Counted from the stretch's first letter, positions 28,482-40,663 are shown. The stretch: 64,000 nt of DNA from Agelas oroides (GCA_949130485.1 OX422183.1:19809934-19873933); one strand, 5' to 3'. Translations and numbers: made by a program. Notes: generated by a model from the letters alone, not told the origin.

Positions 28482-29298
28482 GGTTGAAGGAGCAATCAGG
28501 TGCGGGCTTGATTCACCTGTAGAAGAGAGTGATGAAGAAACTGATGAGACAGCACCCGATGGTTATCAAGCAACAATAGTGTCAGATCAAGGGTGGATAG
28601 ATGCTAATGTAGCCGAACTGCCTCCACTCACCCTCAAAAACATTCACCAATATTTCATCACTGGTAGACTGCGCAAAGAGCGTGTCACTGCAACAAAGCC
28701 ATTCGAGAGAGGATACAGGCTGTTTGACTCAAAGAAGGTCCAGGGCCTATCAGTTCATGATGTGACCAGCACCTCAGGATACTGCATCATCCGTGCAACT
28801 GTGTTACCCTCACAGAAAGCTGGAGCATACAAAACAGCCATTGCAGTTAACAAAACAAATGGGCAAATTATTCATGGAAGCTGTACCTGTGTTGCAGGTA
28901 GTTCAGCCTGCAATCACACTGCTGCATTAATGTTTGCAGTAGACGACATCCAGAGATCACGTGCTACCCATGGAAACAGTGGTGGGCCAAGTTCGACTTC
29001 GCTGCCCAGAAAGTGGGGAGTCCCAGCAAAACCTAAAAAGGAACCAACACCAGTAAAGATGCTGGAAGTGACCAAGCCAAAGTACGGGAAGGTGCCACAA
29101 CACACCTATCCTAGTGACATCCAACCTGTTGACCCTAAACTTGGCATAGTCAACATAAGACGAGTCATGTCCCTTCGGGACGACTTACAAAGAAACTGTA
29201 AACACGAGATACTTTTTACACAAGTATGGCCATCAGAACCAGATAGTAAACAAGTAGATAGACTTATGAAAATGCAGGGAATGCCCAATCGAGACTGA
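28482..29298 (+). CDS. ISL2EU accessory protein, exon 2 with SWIM domain, YqaJ missing
   Basis: After acceptor TTTATAG the frame reads VEGAIRCGLDSPVEES and continues to a stop at 29298, about 326 residues in total. GSCTCVAGSSACNHTAAL (around 28880-28930) is the SWIM zinc-binding signature CxC...CxH. The second protein of ISL2EU elements normally continues into a YqaJ/lambda-exonuclease-like domain. Here the protein ends at GMPNRD about 120 residues past SWIM with no nuclease motif, and the transposase gene's tail begins 41 bp later. The nuclease half has probably been deleted. Confidence 0.78.
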
Positions 29299-29339
29299 AA
29301 TTATTATCACATGATTATCACATAATATCCAATACAAAT

Positions 29340-30713
29340 TCATAACTTACTATTAGAAACTACAGGATCAGTAACCAAGGGAGGGTGAAACAAACTAAGT
29401 GCACAACAAACATCCCATACGCTATCAATAGAGTTTACAAGAGTCAGTGGTACAACAGTAGATAAAATACGATATTACTTGATATGGCCAATAGCTCTTT
29501 CTACATGTATTCGCAGTGGGGCTATCTGACGTGTAAGAATGACATTCTTTTTGGAAAGTTGCTGACGATCCTTTAAAAATGGTGGAATATTAAGATTTGC
29601 ACCACGCAGTAGTACATCATATGCAATATCAAAGCCTTTGTCTGCCATAATCGAGTCTCCTGGTTGAATAAGCTCCAGTATGCCACAATCACGAGTAATT
29701 GCTTGGTCAGATACAGAACCAGCATATAACTGAGAAATAAATGTAACAGCTCCTGTAGGACAAATTCCAACTAAACCTTTAAATGTGTTGTGGTGCTTAT
29801 AGGATGAGTACGTAAGTGACTGTACGAACATAGATGAGGGTACTTCGGTAAATATCTCGGTACAATCAATAATCACACGGGTAGAGGGGTAAAATTCTTT
29901 AAACTGTGCTGGCATATGTGTATCGATAACTGCTCTTGAGGGCCATGTGATGAGGGGTCTAAGTTGTTGGTCTAAGAACTTGATCCATGTTACACAGATA
30001 CGAGATACAGTAGCAATGCCAATATTAAATTGATGTGCTAAATCTTGTTCCAACAATCCTAATCGTAACCTTATTAACACCAGGAATAGTTCATCAATGG
30101 GTTGCAATGCTCGTGCTCTGGGTTTAAATGTTTGGGTAGAGGTATTCTTAATATCACTGCGACATAGACGTAGATGACATAATAGAGGTTCAAGGTATCT
30201 ATATTGGCACATAAACATAGGGTACGATGGAAGGCCGGTGTAAAACTGAATATCTGAATCACTTCCTTCAAATCGCTTTAGGCAGAAACGCTGCGACAGC
30301 AATGTTTTTACTTCTTCTTCAAGTCGCAACACATCTGCCTGTAACTGAGCAATTTGCTCCTCATGCCTTTCAATTTCTCCCCTTGCTACTTCTGCTGGTG
30401 ATGGAGGCTCCTCGTGCTTTTGTTTTTTGCAAGGTATGGGATTACGGATTGCTGGGGGTTGTCGATGTTTAACTGCCACACTCCATGCAAAAATGGTTGG
30501 TACTGGGCAATCAGCAGTTCTTTCACTCCCCTCAAAATGCAGGCTGCAAATCCTGGTGCTCTCATTCACACTAATTGGCTTCTTAATACTAATTAACCAC
30601 TTGTGTCTCAGAACAGGGTCTTGAGGCAGGCGATGGAATTTTACCCCATGAAACTCTTCCCTATCACTCCTGCTAGAACATCCAGGTATGCTGCATATCT
30701 GATATCGAGGCAT
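29340..30713 (-). CDS. ISL2EU THAP-DDE transposase with one in-frame stop
   Basis: ATG 30713. Residues 1-85 form a THAP zinc finger: CSIPGCSS, FHRLP, KWL, then CSLHF (C2CH). A coiled-coil stretch (about 115-140, EQIAQLQADVLRLEEEV) follows, then an HTH-like region (LLEQDLAHQFNIGIATVSRI) and the DDE_Tnp_4 core: VIIDCTEIF (first Asp), IMADKGFDI (second Asp) and HVERAIGHIK (Glu). Right after the Glu motif a TAA at 29475-29477 interrupts, but the frame stays open for 44 more codons (YRILSTVVPLT...) to TGA 29340-29342. YRIL directly after IK is the expected family continuation, so this looks like a single nonsense change. The product would keep all catalytic residues but lose its C-terminus. Confidence 0.88.
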
Positions 30714-31949
30714 GGGATGGAGCTTAAGTGTTCAATTCAGTGCTCTATAATCTCAAGATCTTGTTCCAAGTTACATCCACGATACAAGGTTGAAACACAT
30801 CAAACAGATTTAGCAAACTAACTCCACAAAACTAACACTCAGTCTAACAAATCGCGCAATTCCATTCTCAGTACCCTATCATAAAAATATAAACTCAACT
30901 ACATAAACTAAGCAACTTACCTAGCAACAGTTTCCGCGGGTTTTGTCCTCGTCTGCAGCTGCTGGGCTCCAGAGAGCTGACGTTTTCGCGCTCTGTTCGC
31001 TTCACCGCCATCGCTTCGTATTCCAATTAATGCCTACTATTTCCCCCCAGACGTCATAATTACGTAACAATGGATAAAGGTCTATATTGCATCACTCACA
31101 TATATATAAACACAGATCTCCATGCTTGACCTCAGTGGAAACTAAAATGTTCCAAAAGGGTCCATACTGACACCAGTCACTAATTCTGTGGACAAGTTAC
31201 CACATGGCTACTTTGACCATGCAGCACCACAAAAGGACAAGAGAAATGAAAGATGAGACACTCAGCTGCCCACTCAAGCACAAACTGTTTGGATTTAACA
31301 AGTCCCTTGGACGCTTAATTTTATCTGCTTTCTGCTGTTTTAGAGAGAATGTGATGTGTTGGTTCCACCCATGCACTTTGTGTCCTCCTGATATCATTCA
31401 TGCTCCCCAAGTTTTCACCAATGATTAACCCTTTCCACATGCAAATAAGTTACAACTGTTGTTTTATTCCATCGTTTCAGAAAGTAAACTGTGATGAACA
31501 TTGGTTGTGTCTAAGCAGAACTCTCAACAGTCATACTGATAATCATATCAAAGAAATGGGTGGATAGGATACCTACGATGTCAGAATCGCTCTACCACAG
31601 TATTATACTTCTGAGGGCTTCCATGGGATTGGACTATTGGTGAATCAATTATGGCTATGTGTGTACTTGGCAAACTGACATGGCATGTCAGCTGAACTTT
31701 TTTTTATTTTACTTGTATTTTTATGCAAATATTTTGTATTTGGTGTGGATGATGAACTACAACATAATTGATCTGTCGAGACACTAGCTGCAGAACACAC
31801 CACAGTTCTATGCTTTCATACTTTACAGACCATGCATCTTCCCCTCGCCTTCCTTTCCCACTGCCCTTCTCTCTTACTATTTCTAAAAAACAATTAAAAA
31901 ACAACAGGAACAAGTCACAAGAATGTTTTCCGAATGAAAACAAGTGCAT

Positions 31950-32488
31950 GTAGGGATGGAACCCCCAAAAACCAGCCTAACAAGATGGGAACGACACCAC
32001 AACACATTCACACCATCCCTACATATTGTGCCATTTTGCCAACTATGCACAACACAAAACTCTCTACACACTGACTAAATGAACACAGTACTCAGCACTG
32101 CTCACTCCACAGCCTTCCACATGAAAGACAATCCATATCTGCCACATTCAGCAGCAATAAATTTCACAACATAACTTAAAACTCCCAACATACCATACAG
32201 ACCCAGCATTGCTCACAGTTTCTGCATACAAGACAAACTATACCTGCCATGCTCAGTAGCAACTACACTGCATCCACCCACAACATAACACTCTCCATGC
32301 ACATCAACATGCACTACACACCCATGCAGCAATACACTCCCCACTGCCTTCCACAACCCTCCTATACACACAACTAACAAACACAAGGCAGAGTTGGCAA
32401 AATGGCACAAAATGTAGGGATGGTGTGAATGTGTTGTGGTGTCGTTCCCATCTTGTTTGGCTGGTTTTTGAGGGTTCTATCCCTACTG
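31950..32488. mobile_element. Foldback/MITE element with 95-bp arms
   Basis: Arms 31950-32044 and 32396-32488 are about 95% identical in inverted orientation; both contain AACAAGATGGGAACGACACC and start GTAGGGAT. The interior is AC-rich, with partial repetition of CAGCA/TGCTCA motifs and no coding content. Confidence 0.8.
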
Positions 32489-34390
32489 GGGACAAGGCTG
32501 AGCAGTTGAGTAGCTGAGGTTCAATCCCTGTCACAACCACTTTCACTATTTTAGAGCTACATATAGCGTCTCCAGGCATCACTGTTCAATGTACCCTACA
32601 GATTTCAGTTCATTGACAGACGACATATTGAGTGTGAGGATCAGATGCAAATCATGCAATAGCATTGAGTTTATCAAGTAGTCACTAACATCAGCTAAAA
32701 TGTTACTGGCATGGAGATCGATCATTCGATCATTTGCTGCTGCCATAGTGCCTTCATCAGATTTCCCATCAGTACTTGGTTCTCTCATCCAAGTATGGAA
32801 CATTTTCAATAGCTCAAAGTAGTCCATTATGCTATTCTCCAATGCTCAAGTATATAGCCCGTATGCTTTCCCTTTATGTGAAAAAAGATACCCATCATGC
32901 TGATTAATTGTCAAACTTTCATACAAAAAAGCAATGTTTTCCGTATGAGGAAGAGTTGTTTGTCAGAAAAAGCACTACAATAATTATATGAACTACTTTC
33001 TCTGTTGCAGGAGAAGATGGCTGACAGCAAAAATTAGTTTTCAGGCTTAGCCCAGCCAGCTGAGGATGTCACTTCTGTGAAATCTGTATCACTCCATCAA
33101 AATTGGCATTTGTGGTGACACACCATTCCAGGAAGCCATGTAAGATGGCAGTTTCATTGTTGATTATAGTGCAGTTGTTTCCCAATTATGCCCATAGCAT
33201 AATTCACTATGCCCAACTGTCCCTATTATGCTCAAAATTATGCCAGCATAATATGTATCCACAGCCTTACTTCAGGAGTGCATGTTTTAATGCATCAGTG
33301 TTTGCAGTATCTATATTGTGCAGATGCCTGGCTGATTGGAGTTAGAGAACCTTGTACAGGAACTTTAAAAACATAGTTTTAAAGTACTTTTGTCAAGTCA
33401 AAAGTTCAAATTCTGTACAGCAACTTTCAGCACCTTCACAACCCAGTGCAAAACTCTACAAACCACAATTGGGTAAACTCATAGCATAGAGTATGGCTGC
33501 ACTATATTACAAAGCTAGCTAAACCCTTAGCTTTTGTTTAGAATTGTGGTGCAAAGGTGCAGAAATTTGCTGTATTCTCCATTGCCTGCTTATGGTCAGC
33601 AGTCAGCTTGTTTACATGTCTAAGTAAACAGTGAATAACCTTGTGACATATTACATGAATATCCTAATGTTGAAATTCACACTGTGTTTGAAGGCCAGAA
33701 ATTCATCAACAAGCATGCATGCAAAGTATTGGAAGTATACATGTTTGTATGAAGATGATTGTACTTGCATACATGCAAGCCACGATACACCTCTTCCAAC
33801 TTATATTCCAACGCTGTACCAATTCAGTTGTTGCAAATCAGAACATTGCAATGACTCCCATGGTATCACCGGGATTGTCCACTGCTGTGCCCATGAGGAT
33901 GTCACCAGCAATGGTTGACTCACCTGTGAAAACAGTCAGTCCAGTTGTGCCATATACACTCCTAGGACCCCAGGCATTGTCACTCCTGTCTCACCAACTG
34001 CCATTAGCATGGTTGCTTCTCCACAACAACCCATAGGTAAGATCATAAGCTCTTGGTAAGATGTATTGAAGACCATATTCATCTTCGTCAGCTTGTTGAC
34101 TGATATATTTTGGGTCACTATAAGAGCAATAAACTAAGGTGAAGGCATGCTGCAAGTTTACCAAAATTACAAAAAGAAACACCTTTAATTCACTTCTTAA
34201 TTCTTTCAGTGATATGTAGTTTGTTTACAGTTTTACTATCTAGCACCACTTATTGGTTAACAGAATATTAGCAAGACCTTTAGGAGACTTGGTGGAGCAA
34301 TTAGCTATAGCAATTATTAATGAGAACTGGCTTGGTGATGTGAGGTATTTCAAATTGTACCCATGTATATACTATAGCCATACCCCTCTA
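32489..34390. other. No clear gene; possible receptor linker relic near 33.9-34.0 kb
   Basis: Mostly unrecognisable. At about 33955-34034 one frame reads TPRTPGIVTPVSPTAISMV followed by a donor-like CCATAG|GTAAG, resembling the Thr/Pro-rich juxtamembrane linkers of sponge receptors. The preceding coding is in another frame, so it is at best a decayed exon. Confidence 0.3.
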
Positions 34391-34397
34391 CCCAGAA

Positions 34398-34572
34398 TCC
34401 CGTTCAACCAGCCCAACCTGTAGCAGCACCTCTCTACCAAGCATCCCCCCCCCCCCTTCAACCAACCAGCCCAACCTGTAGCAGCACCTCTCTACCAAAC
34501 ATCACCCCCCCCCCCCCCCCCTTCAACCAACCAGCCCAACTTGTAGTGGCACCTCTCTACCAAACATCCCAA
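34398..34572. repeat. Tandem repeat with poly-C tracts, three units of about 70 bp
   Basis: TTCAACCAACCAGCCCAAC and CACCTCTCTACCAA recur three times, separated by C-runs of different length (about 11 and 18). The poly-C length differences suggest slippage. Confidence 0.8.
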
Positions 34573-34689
34573 TTCCAACCCAGCCTGGTTATAGCCATTT
34601 GTGCATGTGCTTTTTTAATTGTCATGGAATTTTACGGCCTCTGCATACTATTGACATACTTCTGTACATTTGCAATGCATAATTTTGAT

Positions 34690-34855
34690 ACTAAACATTA
34701 CACTGTCCGTAGATCTATTATGGCGGCATATGGGATGCAAAAACAACTCACTTGATCGTGGACATCTAGCGACCTATTTGAAGCTTTAAACGGTCTGTTA
34801 ATTCCTGTGGAGTTGGTTGACAAGAAAAAGAGACTACCTACCGGTAAAGGGGCAC
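34690..34855 (+). repeat. Dispersed repeat, copy 1 (second copy near 46.34 kb)
   Basis: ACACTGTCCGTAGAT ... CTCACTTGAT ... GAGTTGGTTGA ... AGACTACCTACC matches 46344-46500 with scattered differences. The second copy lies inside a nested MITE. Confidence 0.6.
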
Positions 34856-35653
34856 ACTAAATTTACAACATGTAATTGCATTATCACAGAAGAATGAGCT
34901 TTGTTCCGAGTCTATGCTGACATGAGCATGTTCTTAGGTCCACGTCTTGTAAACTGTCCCAACCAGCAGAAGGAAGAGTATGGGGTCTGCATTGACACTT
35001 GAGGGTTATTGAACATTAAAAGTCTCACTCCCATGCCTTCCCCTTTGCTTTTGTTGTCTGTGCCACTATTGATGTTACAGTTTTTATATGAGCATGAGGG
35101 CAATGTCGGCAGGCACTGCATAGATAATAGACCTATAGTATATATAGACCTGAGCCGATGCAGATGGTTCCAGTGTTCCAGTAGCTCAGCAAGCCATGAT
35201 GATTTTGATGATGAGAAGCTCTGTGTGCTATTGGAGGGGGGGCAGTTTCCCCCTGCCCCTATGCTAGGTACGGCACAGCTGTCAGTGCCCCACTGTGGAT
35301 AGCCATGAAACAGTACTTTATGGCTACAAGAAGAGATAGCTATTTATATTGCTCACACTGGTGATTCTCATGAGGCGTGGCTTAGTATGTATACTACTTT
35401 TTCACTTTCGGAGGGCAACAGGTCTGCGACTGTGTGTGCCGTGCAGCTGAGTACAAAATGCAAGCAAGAGAAGTGTTATATTGTACATTGATTCTCTAAA
35501 ATACGTAAGGGGCACAAGAAGCCTCTATCAAGGTGGAGGATATACTGTACTGCTAGTCTGCTACCTCTCAATTGCATGGTTGCCCTCCTGAGTGGTTGAA
35601 CCTACCAAATTAGTTCAGAGGAGCATTTTTTATATGGATTCTCTTTTCTACAG

Positions 35654-35886
35654 GTCCCAGTAATGACACAAGCAGTATTCCTGCCTTGTGTCCCACCAGT
35701 ATTGCAATTACAGCAGTTGTTTCCTGTGCAGTGTCATTCATTATTGCAGCACTGGTTGGTGCTGTGTTGCGCTACTGTACTGTGAGGAAGAAATGTGATT
35801 GCCAGAAGTTCTACTCTCTGACAAGCAGCAGAAGCAACAGCCAGCACCAGTGTATGATGACATTGTTGGACAGTCTCAGTCTATGA
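35654..35886 (+). pseudogene. Orphan transmembrane/cytoplasmic-tail exon of a receptor
   Basis: Acceptor TTTTCTACAG then a phase-1 exon. CPTSIAITAVVSCAVSF followed by IIAALVGAVL is a strong single transmembrane helix, then YCTVRKKCDC as a stop-transfer. After FYSL the expected tail (KQQKQQPAPVYDDIVG, with a Tyr motif) is in another frame, ending MNQR and TGA near 35894. A one-step frameshift or missed splice therefore separates membrane segment and tail. No ectodomain exons precede it within 1.5 kb in this window, so it is likely a fragment of a duplicated receptor. Confidence 0.6.
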
Positions 35887-37107
35887 ACCAGAGATGACTT
35901 TGCATGCTGTCTTTTGGAAGACTTTTCTCTAGCTCTCATGATATGGTTCAAGAGCTCAACCTCTGATTAGGTTTGTATAATAATGTGATTTTATTATCAG
36001 TGCCATAGATACTGTAACTGTACATCTGCATGTGGTTATTCCAGAGGAGCAGGTAATTTCAGCATGCTCAAACAGCTGGACCCCAACCCATCAGAGCTGG
36101 TCTGTATGGATCCACCACCAGATGGTTAATTGCAAACTGTGACAGCACACAGTGAAGCACACTGACGGTGTAGATAGATACTAGTTCAGAGAATTGTGCA
36201 CTCAACCAGTTGTAATGAGATCTCTGCCTCATGCTTCACCAGTGTTGTCATTATATACTGCAGTATAGCTCCTGTACCGTTTCATCTCACTGGTTGGTAT
36301 ACATTTTGGTACACTACAGTAGCTGTGAAGTAGCAGAGATTACAGCCAGCACCAGTGTTTGAGGTCATTCTTCACTGGATGCTGTTGAACTCATGCACTT
36401 ACATATTTACACTGAAAAAAAAAAAACGACACTGCATAATATGCATTGATGTCTATGACTTGCACTGGCTAATTTACTTTCAAAATGAATTCTCACTCAA
36501 GCTCAAAATTTATTGCTTCATACAGCCATAGGCAACATTCGCTACTTCAGTTTCATATTCAGGCTGATTGGTGATGTCTGCCATATCCAGTTAGCAGCAC
36601 TCCAAAATAAGTCTATAAGATCTATAGATTTATAATTTGCTTTCAGATATGTACAGTACATGCAAGTACATATTAATCAACAGCTGTGCGATGAAGAACA
36701 CACTGTGCATAAACTCTACTGTACACGAATGGGTCAAAATTTAGCTAATCGAATACAACCTCTATTACACACTATGCATGAACAAGCCAAGAAACTAATA
36801 ACCATGCACTGGTCAAAGGGCAATGTCATGTATAAACAGCACTATACAGCATACATTGAAAAGTTAATATGTAACTATACAGCATAAACACATCTAAATA
36901 TAGTTCCAAAGTTGTTCCCCAGCCCCCCCCCCCCGGGGACAAGGCTAGTACCAGAAACAGACCAGATTTCAGTGTAAATTTGCCTAGGTCTTGTTTGCGA
37001 CTCCCTTTTTGGTGTGTGCGTGCATGCGTGTATGTGTGTGTGTACTGTACATGTGTGCATGCACCACAACTTGGCAAATAGAGAACAGTCTTTTGGCAAC
37101 TGGCTAT

Positions 37108-37162
37108 AAAGCTAGATTAACACTGGATCCCACTAAAGCTAGATTAACACTGGATCCCACAT
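37108..37162. repeat. 27-bp direct duplication
   Basis: AAAGCTAGATTAACACTGG followed by ATCCCAC occurs twice in tandem. A related single copy (CACTGGATCCCA) is found near 40112. Confidence 0.7.
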
Positions 37163-37639
37163 TTGAGAACAATACTACATTGAAGAAATAGATTAACTGA
37201 TGACTACCTCCTACTTGACCACTGCCACAGTGAAGCAAGCATAAACAATCAGTAAAGCACATCTCTCTTTTACAAAGCAAGTCTAGATGGTATACAGACC
37301 TAATATCCAGTGTGTAGCACACATTTTGGCCAATAATAGGCCTGCGCTTGGGGTTACTAAAAGATTGGAACTGCTATGTATCTCATGTAGGTGGCTAGCC
37401 ATATCCTATAATCACAGGTGCTAAGTGGCAACACCAGAAGGAACTTCCTGATATCACATTCCACTTATTCATACACATGTGACAATGTATTGTCACACTG
37501 CAAGATCTTTCAGACTCTTGCATTCTTGGTAGCTACATTAAGTTGGTAATCCATCTCAGTCACTTGAAAAAAGTTCTAATTTGTACAAATTATTGCTTTC
37601 ATTCCTGTGGTCTTTATAATCCTGGCTAATGACTTGTGC

Positions 37640-37805
37640 AAGTGTGTTTCATTTTGGCTTGCGAGTTTGTTCCCAAAATATTTCAGATACCCTGGAATGA
37701 TGTAAGTAGATATGGTCGTCAACAACAGTGGGCAACAATGACAGAAACAGTCTGGATGAATTGACTGCCAATGCAGTTGGTTGCCCACTTGACACAACAA
37801 TACAA
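37640..37805 (+). repeat. Segment duplicated at about 40140-40300
   Basis: Both contain CATTTTGGCTTGC, TTTGTTCCCAAAA-like sequence, CAGATACCCTGGAATGATG, GGATGAATTGACTG and CACTTGACACAACA, with small indels. Together with the pair 35320-35440 / 39800-39960 this indicates tandem duplication of receptor-gene intron sequence. Confidence 0.7.
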
Positions 37806-38185
37806 TACCACAAGATCTCATGCAGCACTTACTTATTTATGATTAATAATGCATTTTTTGTGGGTGGATGTTGTTACTGTGACAAATCATGACATCATAG
37901 GCTGAAGTAACTGATCACCCAAGATGGAATTTCTCTTCAGAAGGCTTTCACCATTGCTATTGAGGGTATTGAATGTGTACATATTTGTGGGAGAGTTGAC
38001 GTATAGCTATGCACATTGTTATCTATTCTACAGATGTGTTTGTGCAAGCTCCTGACAACATTGCTCATCATCGATAGCTACTGTAAGAGCTACTACTATT
38101 GTGACAACAGCAGACAGTGTGATGTGTGTAAGGGAGAAGAAACCAATGCTTGGACCAATCAAGGTGCCCCCCACCCCCCCAACCT

Positions 38186-38343
<158 letters not shown>

Positions 38344-38352
38344 CTTTTCCAG

Positions 38353-38736
38353 CTGCAGCAGATGTCTCATTGGTATCCAGTGTGGAACAGGATGGTAGAA
38401 CAGCAGGATGTCCAGGAGAGGTGGTAACCTTCACCTGCACTGTGACACAGGGAGCCTTACTTAACTGGGCTAGTAATGCTTTCACATCATGTGACTTCAC
38501 CCCCACATATACTCTTCGCATTGACACTTCAGTTGGTAGCACCAGTGTTTGTGGCAGTTTCCAAGCCAACCTCACAGCCATTACTAATATCACTCAGATT
38601 GGACAATCCCTTCAAGCAGACCTGACATCCACTTTATCTCCCACCACCACTGTGTCACCTGGAACAGTGATAACATGCTCTGACCTGACTAGCACACAAA
38701 CTTCACCACCGAGCAAAACATATCCAAACACTGCGA
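38353..38736 (+). CDS. Ig-like domain exon of cell-surface receptor
   Basis: Acceptor CTTTTCCAG, donor GCGA|GTAAGC, phase 1-1. 128 codons: DVSLVSSVEQDGRTAGC, then PGEVVTFTCTVTQG, LLNWASNAF and VSPGTVITCSD, with paired cysteines and a W in the Ig-like arrangement. The extracellular location follows from the domain type. It is the first of four consecutive symmetric phase-1 domain exons. Confidence 0.72.
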
Positions 38737-38807
38737 GTAAGCTAGCATGCAATTCATATCATTGATGTGCTTCAAATACTCATCTCTCACTGTACCTGTG
38801 CCTTCAG

Positions 38808-39098
38808 GCTTGCCATCTCCTCCTCAGAGCCCAAATACTTCTACAGTTCAGATAGGTCCTGATCATATCACTGTTGTAATCCAGTGGGGCTACCCACAGA
38901 ATGATGGAGGTGCTCCTGTTGACAACTACACTGTTGCTCTGGTGGACCCCAGGGCAGTTCATATCTCCACAACCACCAGTGTCCAGTCAATGGCCACCTT
39001 CACTCTGGCCTACAATGAGGAGTACACAGTCAACATTGCAGCCACCAACTGTGTAGGAACTGGTGGAACAGTTTCGCTAAACATCTCACAGTCAGAAG
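38808..39098 (+). CDS. Fibronectin type III domain exon
   Basis: Acceptor GTGCCTTCAG, donor GTCAGAAG|GTGAGC, phase 1-1, 97 codons. LPSPPQSPNTSTVQIGPD, WGYPQNDGGAPVDNYTV and YTVNIAATNCVGTG are characteristic FN3 strands (W in strand B, Y in strand C, YxVxxxAxNxxG near the end). It follows the Ig exon across a 71-bp intron. Confidence 0.85.
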
Positions 39099-39277
39099 GT
39101 GAGCATAATAATTATTGTGTATGCATGCATGCACTGTAGGCTTAAGTGCATATGAACTGTTAGAACAGTGTGAATAACTCAGATAGTGAAGACACTGCAT
39201 GAATACATAAAAAGTGTAACGACACAATTGACTTATTATTTCTCTGCATGTCTTATTTTATCTGGTGTTCCATTCAG

Positions 39278-39459
39278 CTGGCTGTGGAGAACCCACCCAA
39301 CCTGTAAATGGTTCAATTGTTGGGTTTGTGAGTGCAGTAGTGGGATCACAAATACTATACAGTTGTGATCCAGGATTTCTTCCAGAGGGGCTGAGGATTT
39401 CAATATGTTCACCAAACATGAGCTGGAGCCCCGACCCAGCTGACTTTACATGCAGGAAA
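39278..39459 (+). CDS. Sushi/CCP domain exon 1, donor site disrupted
   Basis: Acceptor TTCCATTCAG, phase 1. GCGEPTQPVNGSIVGF, LYSCDPGFLPEG and WSPDPADFTCR give the four CCP cysteines and the Trp. At the expected end the sequence is TTTACATGCAG|GAAACT where a donor would be CAG|GTAAGT; GT is replaced by GA. Reading on meets a stop at 39472-39474. Either the donor is mutated or a different one is used. Confidence 0.75.
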
Positions 39460-39589
39460 CTATGCAAGCTATGAATTATATAGTTCTATAATTATGCATC
39501 ATACAAGCACTGATGCAGTTAGCTATCCCACTTATGTTCCCTGTGCATTGACATAAGTTCAGTACTAGTGTTTGCTCCTCCCTCTGTAG

Positions 39590-39790
39590 CCACCTGTCAT
39601 GACCCTCTACCTCCCATGAAAGGTTCCATTGGAGGCTATACCAGTACAGTTGAAGGCTCGGTGGTAGCCTTCTACTGTAATGAAGGGCTGATCCCAGCAG
39701 GGCAGATGAATACAACTTGCGCTTCAAATGGCAGCTGGACCCCTAACCCAGCTGAGCTGATCTGCAATGAGCCACCATCTGATGGTGAAG
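39590..39790 (+). CDS. Sushi/CCP domain exon 2
   Basis: Acceptor CCCTCTGTAG, donor GGTGAAG|GTTAGT, phase 1-1, 67 codons. ATCHDPLPPMKGSIGGY, VAFYCNEGLIPAG and WTPNPAELICN match the CCP consensus with four Cys and Trp. No transmembrane exon follows within the next 900 bp on this strand, so the gene is incomplete or continues into sequence I cannot read. Confidence 0.82.
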
Positions 39791-40079
39791 GTTAGTTGTC
39801 AGTGAAACAGTATCTAACAAAATTATATGAAGAAAGAAGTGATAGCTACGTACACATCTATATTGCTCACTCAAGATGGTTTCCATTGGTCACGACTTTC
39901 ATATTCCATTCAGACGGCAACAGGTAGGGTCTGCAACTGTGGGTGTAGTGATACACCAATTTTCTACCACTAGTGACTAGATAGAAAGAAGTAGCTTCTA
40001 TCAAGATGAAAGGTACATACTGCTATGTGTGCATGTGTGTGTGTGTGTAGATTAACTGACATACTGTAGGTGGTACATA

Positions 40080-40305
40080 GAGAACAGTGTTTTGGCAGCT
40101 AAGGTCAGATAACCACTGGATCCCATCATTTCAGAGGTGTGTTCCATTTTGGCTTGCAAGCTTGTTCCCAAAACATTTACAGTGGTTTCAGATACCCTGG
40201 AATGATGTAAGTAGATCTGGTAGTCGACAACAATAACAGAATGTTACTGGATGAATTGACTGTGCCAGTTGGTATTGGGCTCCCCCACTTGACACAACAC
40301 ATGAC
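40080..40305 (+). repeat. Second copy of duplicated receptor-intron sequence
   Basis: Matches 37084-37160 and 37640-37805 with indels. It supports a tandem duplication of the receptor locus with roughly 2.5-3 kb between equivalent points. Confidence 0.65.
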
Positions 40306-40365
40306 TTGTGCATGCAAACAGAAGCCATAATAAAATGTAGTTTATGCAAACTCAAATCAATTCTG

Positions 40366-40560
40366 CATGTGGCAGTACCATAATTATAGAAATCAAACAT
40401 TATTCCATGCACATTTCAATTGTTTTACTGCATTTGAAGTGCTGTAGTCCAAACTGTTATGTTAAGGGCGAGGTTCATATGCACTTCGTACACGTCTCAG
40501 GTACTCATGCATCTATGCAGCTGTACCCTTGACGGAAGTTCCGCCCTGGAGCACTTTGAA
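40366..40560. mobile_element. Diverged CAGTCC-type MITE copy
   Basis: CATGTGGCAGTACCAT, TAGAAATCAAACATTATTCC and TTAAGGGCGAGGTTCATATG correspond to the elements at 48411 and 53054 but are more diverged, and the right terminus is unclear. Confidence 0.5.
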
Positions 40561-40663
40561 CACAGTGACATGATTGAAACACACAAAAGAATATCTACCC
40601 AGGACTGCCACACAGCTAATCTACTATCTACTGCCAGCAGTGCAGTCTCACATATGTACTTAC

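Larger units (their letters stand above)
27996..31082. mobile_element. ISL2EU-type DNA transposon with TIRs and TA target site
   Basis: Inverted termini of about 65 bp (27996-28060 and 31020-31082) begin GACC(A/T)TTATCCATTG and include TAGTAGGCATTAATTGG. TA lies immediately outside each end (27994-27995, 31083-31084). Inside are two convergent genes: a SAP-SWIM protein (plus) and a THAP/DDE_Tnp_4 transposase (minus). This two-gene layout is known for the ISL2EU group, where the second protein normally also has a YqaJ-type nuclease. High TIR similarity suggests a fairly young insertion. Confidence 0.88.
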
